A stretch of DNA of 64,000 nt from Hetaerina americana (GCA_022747635.1 JAKTNV010000041.1:1821501-1885500); one strand, 5' to 3'. Positions 1-11,959 are shown, counted from the stretch's first letter. Numbers and translations are program-made. Notes: generated from the letters alone by a model not told the origin.

Positions 1-234
1 CGTGAGCAATCGCGGCACCCATCGGGCCGACAATTTTTTCATCGCCAACTCATCATGTAAAATATTAATTTTCACTCATTTTCAAAGTTTAAATTCGTTG
101 AACCAATATCTAACTGTGGTCATAGATGGCGAGGTGTCCCCATAAACAGCATCCAGCTTTGCTTTTATCTCCTCGCATTTCTTCCCATCCAAAAACAAAA
201 AGCGAATTACCGAACGATATTGCTCTTTTTCCAT
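1..234 (-). pseudogene. mariner transposase, N-terminal relic
   Basis: Read on the minus strand from an ATG at 234, the sequence encodes a mariner N-terminal helix-turn-helix region: MEKEQYRSVIRFLF, then AKLDAVYGDTSPSM and VRYWFNEFK. It then jumps to a segment like KKLSARWVPRLLT, which in intact mariners lies about 60 residues further on. The region between is replaced by short AT-rich sequence, so the copy is internally deleted. It runs off the left edge of the window, so the catalytic domain cannot be assessed. The family is known for cut-and-paste transposition through a DD34D nuclease; this copy cannot encode a working enzyme as seen. Its upstream edge abuts a CR1 3' end at about 290. Confidence 0.75.
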
Positions 235-290
235 CTTAGCGAAAATCACAAAACACGTCTTACTCGAATGGCTGCCAAATCTTAACTAAC

Positions 291-740
291 CTTTCCCCGA
301 ACAATCAGAAATCATAATAGTAAGAAACCGAAGTCACTTCAGAAATATTGAAAACATTAAATTTACAAGTCGGAGCAAAGTTAAACACTGCAAAGCTGTT
401 AGGTATACTTTCAGGTGAATGTGTATGTAAGATGTAGATTGAGTATATGGCTGCGTAGGTTTTCGCGGCGGTGGTTTGAAGTACTCTGCATTGTCGGGTT
501 TCAACGCAACGACGCGGTGAAACCCGACAATGCAGAGTACTGTAGATTGAGTGTTTGCATGTGTGTGGGGTGTAAGTGTTCGTGCATGAATGTATGCCAT
601 GTTTTTTTTGTGGATATATGATTTTGTGGTTATTGCATGCGGTTTTTTTTTCTTTTTCTTTTCTAAATTACGGGTGGTGTCCTAACACTCCCACCACACG
701 CCCTTGCGGCGGCTTGCGGGGTATAAAGCAGATGTAGATG
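291..740 (+). mobile_element. CR1-type LINE, 3' end fragment
   Basis: This stretch aligns base by base, with scattered differences, to the 3' untranslated end of the full CR1 element at about 15,985-16,330. Shared features include the start CTTTCCCCGAACAATCAG, the T-rich run near 640, the GCGGCGGCTTGCGGGGTAT block, and the GATGTA-type tail. It is a 5'-truncated copy. It differs mainly by a 97-bp insertion at 444-540, annotated separately. Confidence 0.85.
444..540. mobile_element. 97-bp insert with perfect hairpin and 11-bp target duplication
   Basis: The related CR1 copy at 16,100 lacks this segment. The insert is flanked by the 11-bp direct repeat TGTAGATTGAG at 433-443 and 541-551. Its right part, 481-540, is an inverted repeat with two perfect 23-bp arms (481-503 and 518-540) and a 14-base loop. 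No coding capacity is present. The flanking repeats and the empty-site comparison together indicate a real insertion. The element class is not recognised. Confidence 0.75.
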
Positions 741-2103
741 AACCTTTAAATCAGTCTGAAATTCGTTTCACCGTCGTTTGATAGATGGCAGCACACGATG
801 ATAACATAAACTTCCCTCAGGAACGCCCTTTGTTGTCAAACACGGGTACTTATTGAACCGCCCTCGTGACAGTTATGAATATTTGCCAGACAGCGTATAA
901 TATTTACTCCTCGCATTTCAGCTAGTGAGCGAAAAATGGGCGTGGCGGGAAAGGCATAATAAAATGTGGAGGTTCGCTGAATGGGGAATGGGGTGGGTGG
1001 TGGCGTTGGGGGAGGGGTACTTAAGGGGTTAAGAAAAGGGCCCCCGGTGCGGAGAGTGAGGGTCCGTCATGTGAAGGTGGCTGCGAGGGTGGGGCCGTGG
1101 ACGCCAGGGAGGAGTGGCGGGGGCGGCCGAAGGCACACAGGTTTCAGGAGAAAAAGAACTCCGACTGAAACCGCGAATGAATGGGAACCACGTGCGGAGG
1201 AAAAGCAGGGAAAGGGATTCCTATTCAGGCTTTCGAAAATCCTATTTTCTCACTCTACCGACCTCGAAAGGGACACGTGCGACCGTCTGCATGGATCCTC
1301 CTGCGAGCAAGTGTTCAGAATGTGAGGCGATGCTTCGTCCTTTCGATCATCGCAGCCAAAATAAGTTCACTTCTTCCTCCAAATATTAGCCTCTCAATGA
1401 CTTTGGTCAATTGCACTCGTCCCACAGATCGTCTTCTGTTCCTCGCTCTACGTTTCCTCATTTGTCTGGGCGACCTTTGTTGTTCGTTTGCTTTCGTAAT
1501 TATCGTCGCTGTACCTACCATCGTTTTGAAAATGTTTATTGAGCTGCCTTTTCTTATCTTTTGTAACTAGTTGCAATTTACCGTAAATTAAGTTGAATCT
1601 GGAAATTTACTTGGGTTCCTTATTTCACGGGAGTGCCATAATGCTGATTCGGGAACGGTAAAGGATTGGACTTGTTCTGCACATGACATACTATATTTCA
1701 AAATAATGTCGATCGGAGGGGTTCATTGCCTTCGAAAGGCATCGCTTGATCTTGGCGGTCGTGGCCTTGAGCGTTGCATTTCTGTGCCTTGTTTGAGAAG
1801 TTCATGAGTGGCTCTCCCGGGAATTTATTCTTCTATCTATGCACTGCACGCCATCAATGGATACATTAACAACTGTGGGTGACATTCATGTCTGTGTCTA
1901 GATGAGCTGAGGCTGGTTTATTTTCATTGCTGGCTGCGGTGATCTGTGAGAGTTTATACGTACATACTTTCTATTGCTCCAATTAAATGCGATGGAATTG
2001 CTCCGCTTTAAGTTGTCCGCAGTACATTTCTGTTTATGGTTTTCCTTTAGCTTATAAATGAAATGCTTGTGACTTAACTGGATTCTCGGTGTTTCTCAAT
2101 AAT
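741..2103. other. no gene recognised; GC-rich patch at 980-1,320
   Basis: I see no conserved protein and no transposon end here. Overlapping open frames at 981-1,570 are Gly/Arg/Ser-rich by composition, differ in every frame and look like chance frames in GC-rich DNA. Confidence 0.4.
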
Positions 2104-2340
2104 TTTCTTCTCCGGGATTCGGACCCGGATCCCTCGATGCCCGACCGAGTGCTTTAGCCAGTTAAGCCACCGAGGCATCCTCTTACATCCCGGTCAAAAC
2201 GGATGAATTTTACACTTTGAAATGGTTACATTGTAATTCGGATTAGCGTATGACTCCTTTAAAAGTTACTGTCTACTTCCATTTGCGGCAACTCCCGTGG
2301 AAAGAAATCCGATGTTTAGAAGACAACTGGATTGGTGAAC
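2104..2340. mobile_element. tRNA-derived SINE (family A), head inverted relative to body
   Basis: On the minus strand, 2,185-2,110 holds a tRNA-like head with an A-box-like TGGCTTAACTGG and a B-box-like GGTCCGAATCCC. From about 2,190 the plus strand carries the family body: a stretch like CGAATGATTTTTACACTTTG, then GACTCC..TTAAAAGTTACTG and GCGGCAACTCCCG. The copy at 47,641 has head and body in one direction, so this copy is rearranged or is two head-to-head copies. Confidence 0.7.
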
Positions 2341-5300
2341 CCGAAGGACTCGAAGCCTCACGTGCACTCAATAAGGCAACCGCGAAATCCATTTTGACAG
2401 TGTATTATTAATGATAAGCAATAGGGCAAGACAGTTTCTTATTCCCCGGGCACTGCTTGCCTCGGGTTTCTCTGGAAGCTCCGGCTAATCAATTTGCTCG
2501 CCGCGAGAAAGTGGGAAGATATTACATCACATTACATTCACTGTACGTATTGCATTAAGACTGTGGAATTACCAAGTGGGTAAGGCAGGATTCAAAAGAT
2601 AATATCGCCTTTTTTCTTATGACGTAACAATCTTTTGTGGGTTGCTCTAATCGAAAAAAAGCGGAGCACGTATTTCGCATTAGCAACCCGCTGTTTTTAT
2701 TATTAGTGTCCATGAGAAAAGGGTGGACCATTTATTGACAGTTCGAAAATTCGTATTCTGCATGAAAACTAGCCTTTTTTCAAATGGGCTCAGTGGTTCG
2801 TGGCGGAACTTCCGTTCCCGCGATTTGTTTCAATCCGGAACTGTTCTGTTGAAAGGAAGTATACGAACGACCTCCCCATCACCAAGTCCAGTGGCCGCCA
2901 CGGATTGCAACCACTCCCTCCTTACTCTCTGGACTGGCCTCTATCTGGCCGAATTCATTCCGAAAGTCGAAATATTTTCGCGTTTCGAGTGTAAACGTGG
3001 TCGCGTTCTGCTTCCACATTTTTCCTTCGCATTAGGCTTAGAGAGAGACAGAGAGAGAGAGAGTGTGAGAGAGAGAGAGAGAGAGAGTGAGAGACGGGGG
3101 TGGGGGCGGAGTGTTGGAAGGGGTGGAAGACCCAACTCTCGCATCTGAGGCTTGAAGATCAATGATGATGAACCATCACGTTTGAAGACTGAGGCGTCAA
3201 AACCGGATGTGTGCATAACACATCGGATGGAGCGATAGAGCAAGATTCGACCTTAACGGTACATAACAAATGAAATAAAAAATCTGTAACTCTTGCCTCG
3301 CCTCGATTACCTCGGACTCTGAAAACCTGATTTCACTTTCCGTCTGGCCTTCGGAATGGAATGCTTTCGAGACAAAGGAACTCCCCCCTCTTTCCCCCTC
3401 CCATTCAACCTCCCCCTCGACCCCACCCCCAGCCTAACCATCCTCCCCCATCGGTCGAGCGAAGGATGGGGAACGCCTTTGCGTCCGATCGTACGCTGCC
3501 GCCATGACAAATCGTCTGCCCCAATTTATGGCGTGTATCAGGTCAGCTGCGGCGGAGACCCACCGTGATCATGACGGCCACAAACACGCTTGCAGTTTTC
3601 CACCGGGCAAGGTTATTTCTTACGTCTGGTTTCGATAAATTACATCATCCACTTGAGGATGATTTAATCCATGGACGCTCTCCGTAAGAAAACCTCATTC
3701 CTCGGAAGACAGTCTATCGTGCGTTCGTACATTTTTTGCTGTCGATTCATCAGGAAAGCTGCTAGAAAATGGTGCCAGGGTATTGAAATAAAAAGCAGGC
3801 CGTCATTCCTGGTATTGGTTGGCTTGAGAATCGTTTCATATTCATAGAAATGATAGCGTATCCGGGTGAGAGGTTTCATTAAATGGAAAAAATTGTGATC
3901 AAGCGAAGTTGATTTTTTTCAGATAAACGTTCAGAGTGTGCATAATGCAGTTATTGTTGGTGGAGGTGTGCCCTGGAGGGAAGCGAAGAGGTTAAGAAAT
4001 CCTTCTTAAATCTAACAGAGGTGAAAGTTATTCCGAATGTTAGGTTTACTGCGCAGCTGAGTTGAAGATGAAAATGCTGAATAAACACTCATGTATTTTA
4101 CGCCAATTCAACAAATAAAAGTGCCTTACTTACTCAGATTTTGTACAAACTTTCTACATCATTTGTTGCGTGTTCAAACCACACGAAATAGTTTTGTAAA
4201 ATAGCGATATTGGTACGTTTTATGAACAGAGAAAAGTAAGTTAGCAAGCTCTTCAATGTTCTAACAAAAGACCATTATTATACACGAGTTATATGTATGT
4301 ACTTGTGACGACTGTTTTAACAGATAAAGATATTATGCACAACTTTTATCAAAAATACTATTCTGTTTAATTGTTTAAACAATATTAAAATATTTCAAGT
4401 GCATTTTCTCAAACTTAAATTTTTGTCAAAAATTGAAATAATATTTGTACATCAAACCTTTAAACTTAAGCTTGTGGTGTACCCTCGTTTGGGTTAGTTA
4501 AGTTGTGGGCAACTGTTTCAGGAGAACATTCCATACCATTCGAGCCTGCTTCCAACTTAGAGCCTGCAACTCTGTTCCTTCAAGCAGTAGAAATGCGCAG
4601 CTTCTCCCCTTCCACAGAGGGAGGCTGGGGGATGATCCCTTGTGGCATTCGACCTCTTGTTTCCATCGTCACCACCCAAAGACAGCGTTTAGGGTTCTCT
4701 GCGTGCGATTTCAAAGGGCCCGAGCACATTTTCTCTCTAATGGCGCAAAAAGAAAGAGAAGCTTTCCCATGGGCAGGAGTAAGAAAACACGCACCCACAC
4801 ACGCACGCACGCACTCACCCCTGGTTACGATTTTCTGCCATTCTCCTCCACGGTGTTCACCCTCCTTGTTGCCACGCTTTCCTTTGACGGAACACCTTCC
4901 CTTCATTTGGAACACCCCAGCTTCACCACCATCGCACTCAAGAGAGGCCGAGAGGGAGGGAACTTCCCAATGCAAACGAGTGTCCACCGAGCCGATGGAT
5001 GTGAGCCGCGATGTCTCCGCTGTTTCCACTACTTGGGGAACGGACATCATTCGCAAGATTCGGTCTCCAGGAAATGTCGCATTTCGAAGATTGCTTCGCC
5101 CCCGCAAAATAGGAAATTCTGACGGATTTCAAAATTCTGATTAAGCTTCATGCTTGGAAAAGTGGCAGGGGTCTCGTATCGTCCCCTAGCGAAATTACGG
5201 GGGAATGATTGCATTAGAGTTAATTAGAATTACTCATAGGGAAGACTGGGATAGCGGAAATATAAACTTATCATTTGAATCGTTTATATATATTGTGGGT

Positions 5301-5560
5301 ATTTTGTCCAAGTAAATATTATAATACTCCGTAATGGTGTAGATCTTTCTTCAAACGATAAACGCGGGTCGTTCGATAAGACCTTGGGGAAAAATATAAA
5401 AATAAATTATTTTGGCATGTGGCAAATAAATGACTGTCGAAGTATCGAAAACGTTTTGTCTTTATTAAGCCTCATTTCTCACTATAATGCTGTTGATGTG
5501 AGAGCTATATTCATCACATAGTCCCATTGCATATTCATTCGAAGCAACGAACTTGTTTAT
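2341..5560. other. no gene recognised
   Basis: No recognisable protein, RNA gene or transposon was found. Open frames at 2,723-3,148, 3,307-3,568 and 4,503-5,144 overlap each other on both strands and have low-complexity content. The stretch from 3,900 to 4,490 is AT-rich. A GA-rich simple repeat is listed separately. Confidence 0.4.
3039..3096. repeat. (GA)n microsatellite
   Basis: An imperfect run of GA dinucleotides interrupted by GTGTGA units. It produces an Arg-Glu run in one frame and a Ser-Leu run in the opposite strand, neither of which is evidence of coding. Confidence 0.9.
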
Positions 5561-5570
5561 TTATAAACAT

Positions 5571-5760
5571 GGAAAAAAATTAAATTCGTGCGGTGATTAA
5601 ACACATTTAAGTGGCTCTATACCAAAAGAGATTAAAGGGGAGTTGGATGAAGTTCATGGCACATCTGCTCCTGTGTTTGTGACCATTGGGTGAAATGAGC
5701 TTAAATGTGGCCGTACATCCACAAATGGTGAACATCCTTCGGGACATCCAGCGGGATGTG
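5571..5760 (+). pseudogene. mariner transposase, degenerate N-terminal relic
   Basis: From the ATG at 5,571 the reading, through several in-frame stops, gives mariner-like blocks: IRAVIKH, KGELDEVHGTSAPVF, then NELKCGRTST. These match the order seen in mariner N-terminal DNA-binding regions, where a Trp-containing helix precedes NEFKRGRTS. The frame is broken by at least three stops. Downstream to about 6,150 I do not recognise the catalytic part with confidence. This lineage is distinct from the other mariner copies in the window. Confidence 0.65.
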
Positions 5761-6189
5761 ACTTCTAATTTAATGAAGAAGTCCCCAATATGGTTTACGG
5801 CGATTGGCAATTCAAATGTGGTGGAATATTTGGGGGCCACAGGTATCACAGGACAAAATGTTTTCCATTTTACTCGAAAAATTGGGTATTAAGAAGAAAT
5901 CTCGGTAAGATGGGTTCATTCTCAGTTGCGAGTCGTGCGGCCGATTCGGTTGGCTGGTTTGGCGCTTTTCCATTGCAATGCTGACGAGTCTCTGCATCGA
6001 TAGGGTAGATAACTGTGGAAAACACATGGATGCAACGCCACTAGCGAGAGGTTAAGGAACTTTCGAAGCAGTGAGTTTCCAAAGGCGATCCTGGTCCGAA
6101 GAAGGCAAAGACGGTGTTTTTGAAGATTTGGTGACAGAGATTTAAATGACTGATTTAAGTGACTCATCCCTCCGAATGGACTACGTCCT

Positions 6190-6735
6190 TGACTTGGTGG
6201 AAGGGCATTCTGATGACCCTAGAGTTGTTTGGACGGGAGTAATGATAATTACTCCTGGTAGGGTCACCCATGCCAGATAGGTCATAGGATAGGAGACACA
6301 CGAAAGGTAGTCCACGCAGCGTCTGTTCCTAAGTGAGCCCTCAGTGAGGCCCATTGAGTGATGGTGTCACGTTAAAACACTTTTGAGGAAGGCAACGGGA
6401 AAACACTTCATTTATTTATCCCGAGACTTTTATGAAGTGAATATGAGCCTTGGCAACTACGGGACTCGGCCAAATTGGACGTGTGTCGTGCCCGGAAGCC
6501 GGAGAGTCAAGGCTTCTGCGGTCGTCATCCCACGAAACCCTTGCAAGGGAAAACCGACAGCAGCAGAACAGAAGATGCAGAAGAACAAAGGCGAATCAAA
6601 ATAGGAACTCGGAATATTCGGCAATGTTGAGTAAAGGAAAATTAAAGAATATAAAGGGAAATATGGAAAGAGGAAATATAGATATTTTAGGTTTATGCGA
6701 GATGAGAGGGAAGGATAGCGGGGATTACTGGAGTG
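6190..6735 (+). mobile_element. RTE-like LINE, 5' leader and start of ORF
   Basis: The leader matches that of the longer copy at 50,310-50,640, including the ATTGAGTGATGGTGTCA and GAGGAAGGCAACGGGAAA motifs. The protein start follows (PGSRRVKASAVVIPRNPCKG), with the beginning of the endonuclease (GNMERGNIDILGLCEMRGKD). The copy stops at about 6,735, after GGGATTACTGGAGTGA, where mariner sequence begins. The joint is abrupt and no target duplication is seen. Confidence 0.75.
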
Positions 6736-7415
6736 AACCCACCATTGGTCAATATCCACGTATTCCATCTTCTTTTCCACTGTTTACAGCACCTTTGGAA
6801 GTCCTCGCCAGTAAGGCTTTTTAGTTTTCTCGTCGTTTCTTGCTTAATTGGGTCTACATCTTCCCAGTGATGTCCCCTCATCACATGTTTGCATTTTAAG
6901 AATAGGAAAAAGTCGTGGGGGGGCAAGATCTTGCGAATAATGTAGATGATCAAGGATGGTGATTGAATTTTTTGCCGGAAGAACTGGCGAGCAATCAATG
7001 CTGAATGTGCAGGTGCGTTGCCATGGTGAAGGATCATGTTCGGTTGCAATAGTGTGTACTCTTGATTTTCTTAAATTCAGTTCATCAGCTATCATTCGGA
7101 GAGCTTTTCGACGATCGGTAAGGAACAGGGACCGCACACGATCAATGTTCTCGTCAACACTGGAGGTTGAAGGTCGTCCCGGCTTTTCATCATCCGTGGC
7201 TTCTGGTCGGCCATCTTTAAAACGCCTAATCCATTTCAAAACGGATGTTTTCTTCTGTGCATCATCGCCGTAAGCAGCTGTTAATATTTCAGTAATTTTT
7301 TTATAATTTTACCGCACTTCAATTAAAAACATGATGTTGATTCGTTGCTCCGTGAATTCTTCAAATGACATTTTCGACAAACAGTAAAAAAAAAGGAAAA
7401 CAGAAACTAACATAA
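6735..7415 (-). pseudogene. mariner transposase, broken copy
   Basis: On the minus strand an ATG at 7,371 starts MSFEEFTEQRIN. After an in-frame stop come KKITEILTAAYGDDAQKK and KWIRRFKDGRPEATDDEKPG, then SSVDENIDRVRSLFLTDRRK, which is the helix-turn-helix domain. The C-terminal part appears in shifted frames: an LHHGNAPAHSAL block, a DLAP..FF block and HHWEDVDPIKQETTRKLKSL. The middle of the catalytic domain, with the first aspartate, is missing. Both ends lack terminal repeats. A related copy with recognisable ends is at 60,093-61,012; its CpG content differs strongly (see findings). Confidence 0.85.
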
Positions 7416-7424
7416 CATAAAATG

Positions 7425-7676
7425 TCATCCCCTAAGTAATCTTTTACCCTAATCTCTATCCTTTTGTTTATGGTCCTGAGAACAACTTTAGCCGCGTGGG
7501 ATATGAAACTAATTGTTCTGCAGCCCTCACATGATGCTTTACCGGTTTCGGAATAGGAACTAACACTGATCTCACAAAGCCTTCCGGCCAGATTCCTTCC
7601 TCATAGATTCTACAAATCAAACCATATAGTAGTTCCGCAGGAATCTTGTCTTCTTACACGGCTTTATTTGATTAAA
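7425..7676 (-). mobile_element. RTE-like LINE fragment (reverse transcriptase start)
   Basis: The minus strand reads IYEEGIWPEGFVRSVLVPIP, then broken sequence corresponding to the ATSCEDYRTI and LISHAA blocks seen at about 17,040-17,110 and 52,330-52,380. It is a short, frame-shifted fragment in opposite orientation to the RTE piece at 6,190. Confidence 0.7.
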
Positions 7677-8187
7677 ATACCATTAAATTACTTTAAAAGT
7701 TTAAACTATTGAAATTGTATAATAATTGGCCTAATAGTAATAGCAAAATAGAAAAAACGGATAATATTCAAAGAGTTAAACTCAAATAAGGGAAAATGAA
7801 TAGGAAACATGTAACAAAGATCGCCCCTAAGCCACTAAATTAAAATAAAGAAATTGAAATATAATATAAAACTGTAGAATGAATTGTAAAGGGAACTCAG
7901 AATTACGCAAAAACCATTACGTGATTTTGCAACGATGTACTTACAAATATTTGCAAAAACTACCACAAATATTGAAATATGTAAATTCTGACATCATCTA
8001 ACTCCTCCTTATTCTAAACTACTTAAATTACATGATCGGTAAGGAATATAGGAAAGTCCAAACTCAAGCGGCCGTATCATTAGGCGCCTTAGTTACGCGT
8101 TGATATTACCAAAACAAAAGCGTACTCCATAGTGCCCCTGACCACTTCGGACGCAGCTTTGTACCCTAAATCCGGTGGCTGAAATGG
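7677..8187. other. AT-rich stretch, nothing recognised
   Basis: No open frame of note and no repeat end recognised. Confidence 0.4.
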
Positions 8188-8380
8188 ATGCCTAAATGTG
8201 CGCCCTCTTACTGCCTAAAGAGTTTCGGCACTCTTCAAAATGGCCTCCTCCTGAATTTGGACGATTTAGTTAAGAAAAACGAGGGTGACGAACCACGGTG
8301 GCACAACACGGAGGTGGAAAGGCTTTTGAGACAACAAAGAAAAATTGCACTCGAAATGCATATAAAAAACTTTGAAAAAC
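8188..8380 (+). mobile_element. CR1-type LINE, internal fragment
   Basis: The frame contains DEPRWHNTEVERLLRQQRKI. This parallels KEPRWYNGEVRSALRRQRKL in the linker between endonuclease and reverse transcriptase of the full CR1 at 14,150. It is a short relic with no flanking domains. Confidence 0.55.
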
Positions 8381-8404
8381 GGCCAAGGCGCACGACTTTT
8401 TCAT

Positions 8405-8870
8405 TTTTTCTTTTCGTTTATTATCCTGCAAGGCACCGCTAGGGTGTGTGGTAGGGGGTGAATGCAGAGAGTAATTTTACCCGAACTATACGCTACCGCG
8501 GTCGAACAATGTTATTATCGTTCAACGTTCGTGAAAAAATGACATCTTAAATATATCTGCTATACACTAAATCCCTCAAATTTTATTAGCACGATCTCTC
8601 CTACCGAAGTGCGATGGGGGTAATTTTCAACATTATCAGTGCTAGAGAGACGCCCTTCCAATTCATGCAAGAGCTGCAATCTGTAATTTAACCTTCGCTC
8701 TATTGAGTGATTCCCAGCCTAGCTTCTCTAATATTTTGGATACGCTTCCAAGTTCATCACTGCAACGTTTTACAAATCTAGCTCCTCTACGTTGCACGCC
8801 ATTCAATCCAGCAATCAATCGGACTTCATGAAGATCCCATTTATACTGGCAGCAAAATCTCCACACGTGA
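8405..8870 (-). mobile_element. CR1-type LINE, 3' end fragment
   Basis: The minus strand encodes the C-terminal region seen in CR1 elements: LNGVQRRGARFVKRC, then ILEKLGWESLNRAKVKLQ. The full copy at 15,720-15,830 has LDKVQRKSARFVKNC and LGDLGWEPLEVRREQARL at the same positions. It is followed by a 3' tail with a CACCCCCTACCACACACCCT block like that of the full copy. It is 5'-truncated and broken. Confidence 0.7.
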
Positions 8871-8879
8871 GCAATAATT

Positions 8880-10340
8880 TTGCGCTATGGAATTGGGATA
8901 TTATTATTTATTTATAATTAATTATTAAAATTTACATGTGCAGAGTAATTACAGCCGAGTACATCCTAATCTAAGCCCAATAGTGGTCATTTTTGCAATT
9001 CGATGAACTTGGCGAATCACTATTTTGACCCAATAGTAATTCAGACCGCAGTTCGCATGAGAGGGGAGGCGGAAAGATCAATGCCGAAGGGGTGGATGAA
9101 TGGGGCGGAGAGGAGGGAGAGTCGCTAAGGGTGGCGGCGGGGCCCTCCTCGCCCCCCCCCCGATTCCACCCTACCGCGAATCCCAAGCAGACAGACACGA
9201 GGTTTGAGATCAATGCCTTGCCCCACCTCGCGCATGCGCCCTCGACGAGGAGGAGCACGTGTTCGCGCGCCCTCCCCTCGCTCGCGGTCTGCACGGGGCG
9301 GGCCATGTTGACCATGGACACGGACGCCCGCGCATGGGACTCCAATTCTTATCCGAGGAACGTGTGGAAGGAATGTTGCTGCAAGTGGAACAGAGAATTT
9401 GCTGCGCCGGCAATTACGTATTTCTTAGGAATGATCAGGTTGCTTACCTATAAACATTTAGTTGGTTTACTTACATCTGATTATCATTTAATTTTTAGCA
9501 TTTAAGGCGGAATCACAGTTTCTGTCATTTTAATCTATATCACTATAGTAAATATAGCATCGCGGAAATTCCAGTTCATCCGATTTGTTAAGTGCCGTAA
9601 GTATCTCTCGGGAACACATACATATATTGAAGCTTATGCATGTACGCGTATCCCCAGCGATAAAGTAATTCTGGAGTACTGGAGGATATCTGAAAATCGA
9701 AAATTATTTGCCCTTAGGCAAAACTCTATCACTCATGAGAAGCAATCACGAGAGCAGTATAGCACTTGGATGGCACTATAGAATACAAAAATAAAATAGA
9801 AAACACGCGAAAGGCACTCACATTTCAGAAATTTCAGGCTTTCGGCTCTGAGGCCTTATTCAGGTCAGACTGGAAGGTTTCCGGCGGAGGGAATGCGAGG
9901 TCTAGGGCGGGGGAGGCGCAGGGCATGCTGGGAAGGGAATTAGTGATGACGGTTAAGGTCGGGAAATACAAAAGATCGAAATGCTAATATTTCCTCGGAT
10001 TCGCCAGTTCTCACCTCTATGTTGGTGGCTGAATGAGGTAGGGATCCCAGGATGGTTATGGAGAAACACTAGTCGAAGGAAAGGTTGTGGGACCTTGCGT
10101 GAGAAGGAATAGGAAGAGAAGAGATTAAGGCAGAATTAAAGGAGTAGCGGTGTTTGTTCATGCGGAGCCTTTTCCCCAGCGAAGGAGGAATTGGCGAGGA
10201 CATAAGGGAAAGCAATCATACAACAATGACACACAGGATAAGAGCAGTGCATTTGGTGACACGCAGAGTCAGAAGAAGGAAACGAGCCATATTGGCCAAA
10301 TGCACGTTAAAACACGAAAACCCGCCATGCGCCATGTGGC
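8880..10340. other. no gene recognised; GC/CpG-rich block 9,060-9,340
   Basis: The block at 9,060-9,340 is CpG-dense and open in several frames on both strands, but no frame resembles a known protein. It could be part of a CpG-rich transcript or a chance feature. Around 9,830-9,870 lies a short sequence, TTTCGGCTCTGAGGCC followed by TTATTCAGG, that looks like a short interspersed repeat motif. Confidence 0.3.
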
Positions 10341-10349
10341 ATTTGCTTT

Positions 10350-10560
10350 CAATGCGTGCCACCTCAATGGCGCCATCTGAGGAACAGACGCCGCGTGGAC
10401 TACCTTTCGTCTGGCGCCCATCCTTCGACCTGTCTGGCATGGGTGATCCTACCAGGAGCAACTATCATTGTTCCCTCCAGCGCAGCTCTGGGGGTCATCG
10501 GAACGCACAAGCCGTTCCACCACGTCAGGGTTGCATTTTGCGGGGGAGATGGGACATCGC
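10350..10560 (-). mobile_element. solo RTE-like LINE leader
   Basis: The minus strand matches the leader that precedes RTE-like ORFs at 6,190 and 50,310. Shared blocks, in minus-strand order, are GACCCCCAGAGCTG, a GTCACCCA-like block, a GGTAGTCCACG-like block and GTTCCTCA. No ORF of the LINE is attached. Confidence 0.6.
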
Positions 10561-11200
10561 ACAACTAATTTGATGTTTTATGTTTTCGCTGACATCTAGT
10601 CGTCATAATAGGCGCCCAATGGGAAATTATATCAGCACCTGCACGATAGTGGAACATTGGATGACTGACGATTTTGAATGCACTGCCAACTATAATATTT
10701 CTAGGATAAGGAGCCAATTTTCAGACGACCTCTTCGTTTAGAGATAAATGTTAAATGGAAATTCGCTAATGATTTGAAAAGCGTCGCGGAGGGCTTTGGC
10801 ATGCAATGTTCAAAAAAGTGAATTTATGGGCACATCGTACAACACTTTGACTCTGCCTGTCTCGAGGATTTGCTTCGTTCTTGCGATTTCCATTGGCGCG
10901 ACCAGAATTTCATCCCTCTTCGTAGGAACCCCTCCTTTCGGGATTAGCAGGAAGTAGCACCGTAAGGATATGAGGGAATCTTGGGGTTGCCTCCGTCATC
11001 TCGCCTATCCCTACGCATGTATCTACCCCCCGTCCCCCTCCGCCAACGCCGGTGGGCGCTGCTCACTCCCGGCCGGCCACGGGATCCCGGCGCGTGACCC
11101 GTGAAAGAGCAGACTACATTTAGAGTTCTCCAAGTTATCTGTCGGTGACGCTTTCAAGATGACAAGCACACACTTGGCAACAGTGCATTAGGCGAAATAC
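10561..11200. other. no gene recognised; GC-rich 11,010-11,110
   Basis: No conserved protein or repeat end was recognised. The last part is GC-rich, with GGCCGGCCACGGGATCC, and has no clear function. Confidence 0.35.
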
Positions 11201-11239
11201 ATGTATGTGACTACTTTCTCCTCAAAAGTAATTTTCTTT

Positions 11240-11475
11240 GGACGACCAATTTCGGGTACGTTCACTTCATGCTCTGAGAAAATGGAATGCAGAAGCATTC
11301 AAGGAAATGACAAGGAAGGAGTATCATCAGGCTGCGGAGAAAATCATGACTGGGGGAAAGGAGCTAAGAACTACAGAGAAAAAATTAGAAATATATCAAA
11401 AATTGGATATCGAAAGCTCAAAAAGTAACTAAAGGGACTGTTAAAAGGAAAACGGCAAGAAAACCATGGATCACG
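11240..11475 (+). mobile_element. RTE-like LINE fragment, left part of a split copy
   Basis: It aligns with the linker region of the RTE-like copy at 51,535-51,740, sharing ATGGAAT..AGAAGCATT, GGAGAAAATCATGA and GGATATC.AAAGC. It ends at GAAACCATGGATCACG (11,460-11,475). The same 16 bases recur at 16,418-16,433, from which the RTE sequence continues (ACCATGGATCACGGATGAGA). The two parts therefore look like one RTE copy opened by the CR1 insertion. Confidence 0.7.
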
Positions 11476-11959
11476 TTTGACATCATAAGACATCATTCTC
11501 TCTCTGGCCCTCAACCTGAGCGGACCTGCCTACTGAGCGCTCCTGGTAACCGGTTTGACCCACCAGAGACTACCTGCCTACCAGCTTGATTCTTGGTGCT
11601 TTTGGTTTTAGTGAAGTGCAGTGTAGTGTCAACGTATACGTTTCCTCGTTTATATAGTTTTCGTTTTGTGTGTGGTTTGTTAACCGTAGTGTGTGGTAGT
11701 AGTAATTTATTTAGTGGATTGTGGTGGTTTTTGTCCTTCGACTCTGATTGGTGACCGGTGAGTGCTTTCCTTTTTCTTACTATCTTTTTTTTGGTCCTCT
11801 GAAAACCAGACCTTACTCAAGCATCGTTTTTTCCACTTAGGCTTCATATTCAAATCCAAATCGTAACTTGTTTGAGCTAAATTTAGCTAACCCCTTCTAG
11901 AAATTTTAGCATAGTGTATACAGGTTAGCTTTTGTTGGGAACTTGGTAATTAAATTAGG

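Noticed and set aside
981..1570. Three overlapping plus-strand open frames up to 129 codons
   Set aside because: They overlap in different frames, are low-complexity (Gly/Arg) or hydrophobic by composition, and match no family that I know.
4503..5144. 213-codon open frame, with 205- and 175-codon frames over the same bases
   Set aside because: Long frames on both strands over the same bases point to biased composition. No domain or splice context supports a gene.
9092..9505. Open frames across the CpG-rich block
   Set aside because: Both strands and several frames are open because stop codons are rare in GC-rich DNA. No protein similarity recognised.
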